The position numbers were made by a program, and so were the translations under genes. Source: Nansenia antarctica (Eukaryota > Chordata > Actinopteri > Argentiniformes > Microstomatidae). Taken from it: a DNA stretch of 64,000 bases. The stretch covers positions 25,822,262 to 25,886,261 of the forward strand of contig OZ022339.1 in assembly GCA_963989245.1 (NCBI GenBank). Direction: 5' to 3'. The notes under the pieces were generated by a model. That model made no database searches. It worked only from the letters and a program-made list of their open reading frames with translations, and was not told the DNA's origin. Positions within the stretch are counted from its first letter, which is position 1; every line of letters starts with the position of its first letter. Shown here one piece after another: positions 23,683 through 34,400 of this stretch.

Positions 23683-26600
23683 TCACCGGGACGCAGGTCG
23701 CTCTGTTGAGACAGCTTTGGTGTCTTGATAGGCTGAAAACCTTTCCCGAAACTCATGCAGGAAGTTGTATTGCTGTAGAAGGAAAAAGGCAAAAATCAGC
23801 AACGTGCATCATCAATAAGGTTACAAGCCTAATATGGCAATAATATATGCCATTTAGCTGACGATTTTATCCAAAGCGACTTACATTATGGTGAGTGCAA
23901 ACATTTCAGTATGTATAGTCCCAGCGGGAATCGAACCCACAACCTAAGCGTTGTTAGCGCCATGCTCTACCAACTGAGCCACAGAGGACCACTATATATT
24001 TAAGCAATATCACACTCGAGTTCGTGTTATACTGAATATCAGCACGGCTGTGATTCGGACGTAGGTACGAGGCCGCAGGCCGAGTACCGAAGACAATCTG
24101 TTGACTGTTGCCTAGTAACCTGAACACAAACTAGCTACTTTGTATCGTGGCTAGCTACTTTGTATCGTGTACATTTATTTGTACATTTCCATGTATTGTG
24201 CAACCAGTGAAATATGACTCGGTTGACAGTCGCTTTGGTGGCATGTGTGAATGTGATTCAGAGTCAGACGAGTTGACATCAGACAGCACGCTGCTCCATC
24301 GTTTTCTGCTCTCGGTGGATGGTCTCCAATAACTTTTTAGCGAGCTTTCAGACCTTTCATTCATTTAATAGAACACCTGTGCGGCGGAGTGATACATATA
24401 GTTAAAAGTCCCAGTGCTGTTATACTGTATATCATAACTCATGGAATGCCTCTTGTCCAATCAAATTACTTGGTCGGAACTAACTGTTGTATAAATACCT
24501 TTAGACTTAACTATATGAATTAGAGATGCTCCGATCAGGGTTTTTGGTGCCGATCACCGATCACCGATCACTGGAATCAGTGATCTGCCGATCCGATATC
24601 ACCGATCACCGATCACAGCGCCGAAAATGGCAATTGAAGCATTCTATTTATTGTGTAGCATTATTTATGTTTTAAATTATTCTTAACACCATTGACATTG
24701 TATATTAAGTATTTAAATGAAATTAGGAGATGAGAAAGTATCATGAATTGACGACCATCTGTTTTATTGAATTCACAACCACCTGTAGCTTACTTCAGGA
24801 AAAACAAATAAAATGTGAAAATAAAAATCATAATAAATAAAATGTACACTGTCACATCAAATGTGCAACATTCCACTCGAATGAGAGGAACTAGGGGCTC
24901 TTAGAGAACTTGGAGCTTATACTGTAACTGTAGCTTTCCTGAGGAACAATAAACATACCCAAACTAAACTGCAACATAAACAGGCTATAGCCAAATATAA
25001 AATACTGTTTCAAGTCAGTCAGTTTCAAGTCATATTTAGGAGGAGATAAGACAGCAAGTCAGCAATAATCAATAAAACAAAAAACAAAACATTGCACCTA
25101 AGGAGATTTCAGACTCAAACCTTACTTCTGATTAAGCAGCATCACTGGCAGATTAGCCTTGAGAAATACAAGCATCTCAGCGTTTTTGGCACTCAGCCTG
25201 TTCCTCTTATCATCTAAAATATGTCCTGCTATGCTGAAAAGTCGCTCGCTATCTACACTTGTGCAAGGTGCACAGAGGAAGACCTAAAACTCACGCGCTA
25301 ATAGTTGTTGTTGCTATGGGCCAAGTGACTTCCTGCTCGCGGGGTCACATGACGTCGGTGAACACTACCTACACTACGCTCGTGAAGTCGCGCTGGAACT
25401 CTGACCAGCACTCTTGGAACGCCTCTCGTCCAATCAAAGCACTCGGTCCCTTTATGACGTCGAGCCCAGTGTGCGCTTCGGCGCTCTCTGAGCGAATCGA
25501 CGAACGCAGCAAATGCCGTATGATATTCGTGGTATTGAAAGACCTTGCGTGCGTTCCTCCCCGAGGTATTTCTTTTGAGCAGACATTACAAACGGCATAT
25601 TTGTTGTCTCTTTCCGACACTGTGTAATATTTCCAGACTGGCGACGCCATTTTGTAAACTGATCGGTCATGTTTGATCGGCCGTTTTGAGAACTCCGATC
25701 AAAACCGATCAAGGCCATATCGGCCGATACCGATCGGCGCCGATCAGATCGGAGCATCACTAATATGAATCACTCCGAAATGACCGTTAATACAAAGTAG
25801 CTAGCCTGCAGATGTTTGTGTTCAGGTTACTAGGCAACAGTCCAGTTGCGGAACTACTTTTTGTTGACGGAGCCAAAATAAATGATTAAATAAACAAACA
25901 AATCATAATCTGTTGTCACTTATTACTGTTAATTAATAAATTGCGCTGTAGAACTGTTGTATTAAAGCAATATCACACTCGAGGTTGTGCTGTTATACTG
26001 AATATGTACGTGCTGATATTCAGTATAACACACTCCCTCTCGTCTGATATTGCTTAAGTATATAATGTGAGGACAAGCTGAAATCTCACCTTGACTGTTT
26101 GTATGGCTCCGCCCCCTCTGTGCTCCCGGAGGATTTCAATGGCTTTGTTTGGAGTCATGGAGATGGACAGCTGGAGTAGCAGACATGCAGCGACTGGGAA
26201 AGAGACGCGCATCCATTTAGAATCATGCCAAAGAACATTGGGAAATGTTATTTTTCAAAAACGAATGAAAAGTTGAATAATTTTCTTACTTAATCCAGAA
26301 CGACCCAGGCCTCCATAACAACTAGGGAGTGTGTAGGGAAGCACAAAAAAACATTTCAACCATATAGCATATATGGGCATGGTCATCTGGTCTGCAAGGT
26401 TGAATGAGAAACATGATACTATTCGGTTGTTAAGTCGTGACGTGTTTCCGGCTCCAACGTTGGCTGAGGCGCTCTCTTCGAAATGCCTCAGTAATAATAA
26501 TAATTCATTATATTTGTATATCGCTTTTCCGAGGCTCAAAGACGCTGCCAAATATGGGAAAAACGGGAAAGTGCTGTGTCCCTTGTTGTATGAATAGATC

Positions 26601-26988
26601 CGAGTCTAAAAAACGATTGAACTGTCATTCTACCGCTGTAGTACACTGGTACGGGGAATTTCTGGTTTGGACCCGGAAATTGTAAAACGTCACGTTTGAC
26701 GTCAGACTTAACAACCGAATTGCTATGCTCTGTTTCTACTCACTGGATGACGGTCCTCCTGCTGTTCTGCAGGTTGATCTGCAGTCCCTCAAGTATCTGG
26801 CAGCACTGTTCCAGCTCAGGGGTACCCCCATCTGAGAAGGGCATATGATGCACTCTGAAGCCCTGCTGCTGGTAAGCTTCCAACAGGCTGGGAACCCGGT
26901 ACTTATGAAGTTCACCTCTCGTACAGAACACAAACACATCCTCCACACCCTGGTCCCGAAGTTCCCCTGACATTAAATCATGACGACG

Positions 26989-27027
<39 letters not shown>

Positions 27028-27589
27028 TTAGTTTATTTGAATCGAAGATTGAGAGGACATCCAAGGTAACAGTAAGTGGTTCAGTGCCGAACAAGCACAG
27101 AGTCCCTTTTTTAATTATATTAATTAACAAAGCCCAACAATGACAACATTCCACAAGCAATACAGACTCACATAATAGTAATAATCCCCCATGAGAGATA
27201 ACAAGATGTAATTCAGAATAGAAGAGGTAGCCCTACCAACGTCTCTCTGCAGATTCCTCCTGACATCTTTGAATTTGCATCCTACAGGTCAGACGACCAA
27301 ATGGATATGATCAGTTACAACTACAACAAAAACATTCTAAAAATATATATATATATTCCATAGGACATAAATCCAATACTTTTGACATTACCTGGCAATG
27401 GACATATACCAAGAAACTGGGAGCTCTCCACGACTGACAAGGGCAACCTTTAAGGGAAATGGAACAAGTTAACATTCACAATTGCAGTTCTCAGAGGCTC
27501 ACACACCTTCTGGAGGATTCCTGCAATAACAACTACAACTACCATACAGGCAGAGGTTCTGCTCTGGTACACTGATGTGTAGTGAGATG

Positions 27590-27659
<70 letters not shown>

Positions 27660-29127
27660 ATGTGTGCACATTATCGGCAAGATAAGCCTGAAATGTGACG
27701 TTTTATCACATCCATATTATGATAAATCAAAAGATTGTGCAGACTAGTTACACAAAAAAAACGCATCAGGCAAACTTGCAATTATAGATCTTAAAAAGAA
27801 AACAAAAACATTCTCCAAAAATCTAGGCTTATTTTGAAAAATCTCACATGACTTCAATATTACCGTATTTAACAAATAAACCTGGATTTTCCTTTAGCGA
27901 CGTTGGTGGAATACCCCCCAGGTCAAACTGTTCTACTTGCCAGGAGATGTGGAACGGTGTCAGCTGCTCCTCCCCGACGTCCTCTTCATCAGATGAAGAA
28001 TCAAACTCGCTCGTCCTCATTCCTTCTGTCTAAAGGTCGGATTGGGAATTTAAGGACATGAGACATTTGAATAATAATAATAACAACAACTTTTATTTGT
28101 ATAGCGCTTTTCCTGCAAACGTTGCAGCTCAAAGTGCTCCAATCTTTATATAATCTTAATTTAATTATTTAGTCATTTAAAGGCAATATTAAAAAGATGG
28201 GGTTTTAGTCTTGACTTGAACATATTTGCTGAGGTTGCATCCCTAATGTAAACTGGCAGTGAAGACACAATCTGGGTGCATAAAATGAGAATGCAGCCTC
28301 ACCAAATCTCTTCTTTTGTACATGTGGTACACAGAGAAAACCAGCGTCTTTGATTGATTGATTGAAAACTTTATTAGAAGATTTGCAGAAGTAGGTACAT
28401 GAAAGTACATATTACATACAAGGTCAACTAACAGGATAAAAACCCAAGAAAGCCACTGGCTTATTTCAATTGGGGTCCTTGATTCTCAATTCATCGTTAC
28501 ATGTAAGACAGACAGAAAAACTAGTACTATCTACAAGATAATACAGACAAATAACTATTACTATCTACAAGATAAACATACATCCATCATGGGAATGATA
28601 TCCATCATGTCGGGCTGATATGCTAGCAAAAGGTCTGAACATATTCTGGTGCTGTGCCAGTGAGAGCTTCATAAACAAGCAGAAGGATCTTGAAATCTAT
28701 TCTGAACTTAACACGAAGCCAGTGTAGAGTTTCTAAAATAGGAGTTATATAATGAGCTCGTCGAATGACAGTGAACGTGATCATTTCTACATTCAACCAG
28801 ACTGACAACCTCCTAGCCCCATCTGAAACTATATTACGGTTCTGTTCAGTGTTCCGGCTGAAAGTGATCAATGAAATAATGTCAACCTGACCGACCAAAC
28901 CAGACAGTAGTTCTGTTAGTTAGCCTGTCATGACACAGTCAGGTGGTAGCTAGTAAGCTAGCCCACTCAAACACTCCTCACGTTTTGGGTTTAAATCGCA
29001 AAGCAAAGACAATTCGTGAAGTTAAATTACAAAAGTTTATATGGTAAACCTATTCGAAGGAACGAGGAACCTTTCTTACCAAAATAACACCATGCACTTC
29101 TCCCCGAACCACTTTGCTGACAGACAT
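23683..29127 (-). CDS. cdkn3: Cyclin-dependent kinase inhibitor 3 (KAP phosphatase)
   Basis: Dual-specificity phosphatase that removes the activating T-loop phosphate of CDKs when cyclin has left, acting at mitosis. Exons in transcript order: 29080-29127, 27915-28029, 27392-27433, 27237-27281, 26744-26966, 26290-26321, 26090-26193, 23683-23772; phases join to 232 aa (human 212). Recognisable stretches: TSEFDSSSDEED near the N-terminus, SSQFLGICPLPGCKFKDVRRN, EDVFVFCTRGELHKYRVPSLL, the acidic-loop region FSDGGTPE, and the catalytic P-loop HCYGGLGRS (Cys nucleophile, Arg), built from three exons. The N-terminal 16 codons are uncertain: translation could also start at the downstream ATG at 28020. 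The exon-2 donor (GTATTC) is weak. The last intron (2.3 kb) is filled by a SINE and a nested hAT. Confidence 0.92.
23850..23990 (-). mobile_element. tRNA-derived SINE
   Basis: On the minus strand, GGTCCTCTGTGGCTCAGTTG opens a tRNA-like head with A box and a B box GGTTCGATTCC. The tail contains the AAGTCGCTTTGGATAAAA-type sequence (AAGTCGCTTTGGATAAAAT here) common in fish SINEs. It lacks a clean cloverleaf and so is not scored as a tRNA gene. Confidence 0.8.
25122..25256 (-). pseudogene. hAT transposase C-terminal dimerisation fragment
   Basis: Reads VDSERLFSIAGHILDDKRN, then RLSAKNAEMLVFLKANLPV and a stop after LLNQK. This is the conserved hATC motif (SERLFS...G...D.KR..L). There is no start and no catalytic domain upstream. 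Confidence 0.9.
25369..25650 (-). pseudogene. hAT transposase N-terminal BED zinc-finger fragment
   Basis: A 93-codon open frame with SPVWKYYTV, a CNVCSKEI cysteine pair and a TTNIIRHL histidine segment: a BED-type zinc finger as in ZBED proteins. It runs out at an internal deletion before the catalytic core. Confidence 0.88.
26422..26719. mobile_element. Family E MITE, copy E1
   Basis: About 22-bp inverted ends (TTCGGTTGTTAAGTCGTGAC...GTCAGACTTAACAACCGAA). The same 300-bp element occurs at 63031-63334, where it is flanked by TA on both sides. E1 lies 24 bp beyond the donor of a cdkn3 exon. The interior includes an AGCGCTTTTCCGAGGCTCAA-like stretch. Confidence 0.85.
26986..27026. repeat. (CAA)n microsatellite in a cdkn3 intron
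   Basis: About 13 uninterrupted triplets, starting 20 bp upstream of the acceptor of the exon at 26744-26966. Confidence 0.95.
27592..27658. repeat. (TG)n microsatellite
   Basis: About 33 dinucleotides in the cdkn3 intron between exons 2 and 3. Confidence 0.97.
28072..28900 (-). mobile_element. LINE and retroelement fragments in cdkn3 intron 1
   Basis: From about 28623 to 28780 the minus strand reads HYITPILETLHWLRVKFRI, then DFKILLLVYEALTGTAPEY, the end of an L2-type LINE reverse-transcriptase ORF. Around 28072-28340 lies a separate fragment with an AATAATAATAA tract and TATAGCGCTTTTCC. Both are truncated. Confidence 0.75.
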
Positions 29128-29158
29128 CTAGTCGGTAGAGCTAGCTAGTGAGCTTCGA

Positions 29159-29217
29159 TTTAAAAACGCACGTTAGCCCTCCAACCAATGACAGCCCAGC
29201 TCTATATTCAGACCAAT
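29159..29217 (-). promoter_or_regulatory. cdkn3 promoter: two CCAAT boxes and a CHR-like site
   Basis: Two CCAATGACAGCCCAGCTCT repeats put CCAAT boxes at 29185-29189 and 29213-29217, 28 bp apart. TTTAAA at 29159-29164 lies 32 bp upstream of the cdkn3 ATG. Spaced NF-Y boxes above a CHR-type site is the layout of G2/M promoters, which fits KAP biology. The sites also face the divergent arhgef33-like gene. The functional reading is inference. Confidence 0.5.
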
Positions 29218-30094
29218 GACAGCCCAGCTCTGTATTCAGACACGCCCCCGCACAGCCAAGCTCTGTGTTCAGACACGCCCACACACTTGAGTGCACGCGA
29301 TTTGTTCCTCCGCAGACAACAGCACCACAGACAGGGGGAGTTCACTTTCGATGTGTCCTTGGTTCACGATCCGAATCACCAGACCTGGCAAACTATCGTG
29401 CTCCCCTCCAAATGAATCGTGCTCCCCTCCAAATGAAAGTATGTATTATGGAACATGTACACAAAGTATCAAACAGTGTTCAGAAGTATACGCGCGAGAC
29501 TTTTCCATGAGTTTTTACCCACACACATCAAGAATATATACTTAAATACTTATAGATGTATAAACCATAATGAATACACACATACTTATTATACATATAA
29601 ATAATGATAAATAGTCAATATAATAAATACATCCAATAAACAAATAATACATCATACAAATTGTATAATAAATACATATTAATTAAATGGTACATACATT
29701 GTACTACAAATCAAATACATAATGCGGTATTTCTAACGCTGATGCGTGCCTCTTTATTTGCGGGTTGCTCGTCTTGCACTGACGTGCCCAGGAGAGAGCA
29801 GAGCTCATGTGTCTGGTCTGGTCCCTCTCTAATGCTCTGCGTTCATTCTCACTAGGCTCCACTAGCCGCCACAAGTACTACAGCGCCATGAATTAAATCC
29901 ATGTTTGCTTCTCAAAGACGAGTATTTATTAGTATTTTGGACCAGAGAGAGAGTCCGATGCTTTGGATTTTTACATCCGATGTGTCCTGATGAGCGGAAC
30001 TACAGCGGGAAATGTAACAGAAAGGCAGAAGATTTTAAAGGTAAATCACCTTTTCTTTTGACATTCTCTAATCTCTCCTATATATCCTATGTTT

Positions 30095-30138
<44 letters not shown>

Positions 30139-30494
30139 ATGTAATTGGAAAAAAAGTAATTCATATTCAATAATAATTAATAATGTAAAACATACTTTCA
30201 CCAAAGTCTAATTTTTTCCCCTCAAGTTTAATAACCCATCCATTAATCGCTTCATATTTTGAGAGTAATAATTTAAGCATGTTGTTATTATACAATATAA
30301 CTAATTTGTGTACCAAATTGTTAAATGTTAAAATATGGTTTAGCCGATATGTCCTTCTCCTTATGTTGCCTAGGCTTATAAGGAGGTACTTTGGCTACTT
30401 CAGTCATTTCCCCTGCAGTGTTGAGCTCTTTGGCTGACTTGCCACTTCCCTCACCAGGGGACTGCTGGCAGGGCAACCCTTGTTCAGGTACAGT

Positions 30495-30603
<109 letters not shown>

Positions 30604-31436
30604 CTATACTGAGAACCCATATTGAATCCATACCAAATCTATATTTATTTTAATACATGTTTGCACATTTTCCTTCCTTGAAACTAGGGTTTAAAGGTCA
30701 GGACTCAGGAGAGACTGTTAATTATAGAATGTGATAGGTTAATAGGCACAATCTGGTGAAAGGACAACATGATGTATGCGTTTTTACATATGCTCTTTAT
30801 TCTCACTGGCTAGGAAGAGGTTAATGATTCACAACGACTACAGTGCAGAGAAAAGGAGGGTAATGTCGTCCTCTCTTTGTCACTATTGTGTCCCTGATAT
30901 TCAATCTGGTCCAATTTTGGATGGTGGGAAGAAACCCCAGGGGAACGTGCTTCTCTAGACGTGGAATAATGGAACTCAAAATTTCTCAGAGCTTACCATG
31001 CAAATGCAGCAACTTGGCAATCAATTACCCATGATCAGAAACGTGTCATGGACTCCTGCATCTTCTTGGATTATAAGCACGTCGGACCAGATGCACCTGC
31101 ACAACACCCTTGCGACTACATTTGTTTGTTTGATGGTCGCAACATTGTCAACAGAAGTAAAGGCACCCTGCCCTACCCTCTCTCTCTGGCAAACACAAGC
31201 TTGACAATACTATATTGGCACAGGTGATAATTAGACACCCGTTCACCTGCAGTGGACACACCCACACCATGAACACACCCACCACCGACACACCCATTAC
31301 CACTAGTGACAATGCATCAGCATAGGCCTACATCCCTGCCTATACACTGTGTTTGTGTAGTATGTTCCTTAGTGTTTGTGTTTGTTTGTGTGTGTGTGTG
31401 TGTGTGTGTGTTTGTTTTCTTTCAGCAGAGGTCATA

Positions 31437-34400
31437 ATGAAGCCTCAAGAGGGAGAGCTAGTCACTGAAATCTCTAAGGTACACCTCCTATTCCCTCACT
31501 AGTTTGCCAAGTCGTGAGCTTAGAATTCTAAGGTTCTATCTCCGTTTAGGGTAGTTCAGAGATATTTAGTAAGGGCATTTTACCAGATATTTGACCAATC
31601 TGCGAAGTAAATCGTTACCAAGAAATTTCTTCACCAATGTGTTTCTAAAGGTGTGTAATAACATGTCCTAAAAGGTTGAAATTCAACTCCTGTGGGAAAC
31701 CTCATAAAAAACTGCTCAAAGTTGGGGTACCGATAACCGATTTTCGAAAATTCGAAAATGCTTAAATTGGACTTGAGTAACTTTTGAGGGGTCAAACTAG
31801 GCATTTTTCATGAAATTTAAGTACTGGAAGTATTACTAGGCCTGGTACTTAATGGGACTTAGTCTGTGGACACTAGAGTCTAAGCTCCAGGGCAGGGAGG
31901 CTGGTAGGTAGAGTGGCTGAGTAAGAGGCTCTGAGACTGGGCCTAGTGTTGTAGGACATGTGTTGTAGTACTGGTCCTGCCAGTACTACTAGTAACTAAA
32001 AACGTTTTTTAGGATACCAGGGATGCATTCTTCTGGAAGTCGCGGATGGCTGTCCTTATCAGTGGGGGGGTGCTTAAGTGTGGGGGCCGGGGACCGCCTG
32101 GTGCACGTGGTAGGGTGTGGAGGAACCAGGGGGTGTTATGGAGGAAAGGAGTCCGATGATGAGGCACTTAGACCGGGCACTATAGGGTAGGTCATAGGCC
32201 CTGGAGGTCAGAGCTCCAGAGGAGGGTTGAATGGTAGACAGCTAGGCCCAGTGAGGTCACTCCTAATCGGACTGGCAGTGTATCACATAGGCTCTGGAGG
32301 TCAGAGCTCCAGAGGAGGGTTGAATGGTAGACAGCTAGGCCCAGTGAGGTCACTCCTAATCGGACTGGCAGTGTATCACATAGGCTCTGGAGGTCAGAGC
32401 TCCAGAGGAGGGTTGAATGGTAGACAGCTAGGCCCAGTGAGGTCACTCCTAATCGGACTGGCAGTGTATCACATAGGCTCTGGAGGTCAGAGCTCCAGAA
32501 GAGGGGTGACTGGTAGACATCTAGGCCCAGTGAGGTTACTCCTAATCGGACTGGCAGAGTAGCAGTTAGCCCCTTGAGGTCAGAGCTCCAGAAGAGGGGT
32601 GACTGGTAGACATCTAGGCCCAGTGAGGTCACTCCTAATCGGACTGGCAGTGTATCACATATAGCCTGGAGGTCAGAGCACCAGAAGAGGGGTGACTGGT
32701 AGACAGCTAGGCCCAGTGAGGGCTCTCCTAATCGGACTGGCAGTGTATCACATAGAGCCTGGATGTCAGAGCTCCAGAAGAGGGGTGACTGGTAGACATC
32801 TAGGCCCAGTGAGGTCACTCCTAATCGGACTGGCAGTGTCTCACATATAGCCTGGAGGTCAGAGCTCCAGAAGAGGGGTGACTGGTAGACAGCTAGGCCC
32901 AGTGAGGTCACTCCTAATCGGACTGGCAGTGTATCACATATAGCCTGGAGGTCAGAGCTCCAGAAGAGGGGTGACTGGTAGACAGCTAGGCCCAGTGAGG
33001 GCTCTCCTAATCGGACTGGCAGTGTATCACATAGAGCCTGGATGTCAGAGCTCCAGAAGAGGGGTGACTGGTAGACAGCTAGGCCCAGTGAGGTCACTCC
33101 TAATCGGACTGGCAGTGTATCACATAGTACCTGGAGGTCAGACCTCCAGAAGAGGGGTGACTGGTAGACAGCTAGGCCCAGTGAGGGCTCTCCTAATCGG
33201 ACTGGCAGTGTATCACATAGTACCTGGAGGTCAGAGATCCAGAAGAGGGGTGACTGGTACACAGCTAGGCCCAGTGAGGGCTCTCCTAATCGGACTGGCA
33301 GTGTATCACATAGGTCCTGGAGGTCAGAGCTCCAGAAGAGGGGTGACTGGTAGACAGCTAGGCCCAGTGAGGTTACTCCTAATCGGACTGATAGTGTATG
33401 ACATAGGCCCTGGAGGTCAGAGCACCAGAAGAGGGGTGACTGGTAGACAGCTAGGCCCAGTGAGGGCTCTCCTACTCAGCCTGGTAGTGCAGGACCTGAG
33501 GCCCTGGAGCTCATGTGACCTCCAGCATAGGGCCACAGGCCTAGTCACAGCACCCATGGAAGGTGTGTTGTCTCTGGGCTGTGTGTCTTGCTGAACACCT
33601 CTGGTAGTCCTTGGTACATCTCATGTTGGTACATGAGAGTGAAGCTATTCAGCTTCACTCTCACCTCCCTTTTTTTTTTAGGCCTCCATTACAGGTAGGT
33701 CACTGCCCAGCAGAGTGACTCTCTGCTGGGCTGTGTGTGTATGTGAACAAGCCTGGTTCTATCGTTCCACATGCAGTGAGGCCTATGACTCTGCATCAGT
33801 GCCCAGCAGAGTGTCTCTCTGCTGGGCTGTGTGTGAGTAGCTCAAAGGCCTAAAGGTCAACTCATGTGACCTCCAGCACAGGGCCTATGGGTCTTTAACC
33901 ATGCCCATGATAGTGACTCTCTGCTGGGCTGTGTGAGTAGCTGAACACCTAGCTGGTAGTCTGGTTGGTACATCTCTTCCACAATGGGAGGTGAGAGTGA
34001 AGGCCTCCATAACAGGTAAGTTACTGCCCAGCAGAGTGTCTCTCTAAAAAAAAGGGCGTGGCAGTTTCTCTACCAGGAAGTGGTCTTGGTGACAAATAAA
34101 TGCTTGCAATCAACTCAGAATCATGAAAAATGCCTAGTTTGACCCCTCAAAAGTTACTCAAGTCCAATTTAAGCATTTTCGAATTTTCGAAAATCGGTTA
34201 TCGGTACCCCAACTTTGAGCAGTTTTTTATGAGGTTTCCCACAGGAGTTGAATTTCAACCTTTTAGTACATGTTATTACACACCTTTAGAAACACATTGG
34301 TGAAGAACATTTTTGGTAACGATTTACTTCGCAGATTTTCATATGTTTCCCTTACTAATTGAGTGTCAAAGTTTTTACATTCCATTATGTTTTGTGAGAT

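Larger units (their letters stand above)
24521..25762 (-). mobile_element. Internally deleted hAT transposon
   Basis: Perfect 8-bp duplication ATATGAAT (24513-24520, 25763-25770) and ends TAGAGATGCTCCGATC / GATCGGAGCATCACTA. The subterminal zones are dense in CCGATCACCGATCA motifs. On the minus strand it retains the N-terminal BED zinc-finger exon and the C-terminal dimerisation region of its transposase, but the catalytic middle is gone. Confidence 0.92.
24004..26053. mobile_element. TTAA-flanked foldback element interrupted by a hAT
   Basis: TTAA flanks both ends (24000-24003, 26054-26057), with inverted ends GCAATATCACACTCGAG and TCTGATATTGC. A subterminal inverted repeat pairs 24107-24145 with 25790-25838 (GTTGCCTAGTAACCTGAACA and its complement). 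TTAA duplications fit piggyBac or Kolobok. The right end, 25961-26053, is itself a near-palindrome repeating the left terminus. A hAT element occupies the middle. Confidence 0.7.

Noticed and set aside
27450..27680. His/Thr repeat open frames over (CA/TG)n tracts (also near 30321-30631 and 58548-58971)
   Set aside because: Dinucleotide repeats read as alternating residues; not genes.
32192..33594. 356-codon minus and 207-codon plus open frames
   Set aside because: A 93-bp tandem repeat with no stop in the unit yields such frames automatically. They have no start context, no splice sites and no resemblance to a protein family.
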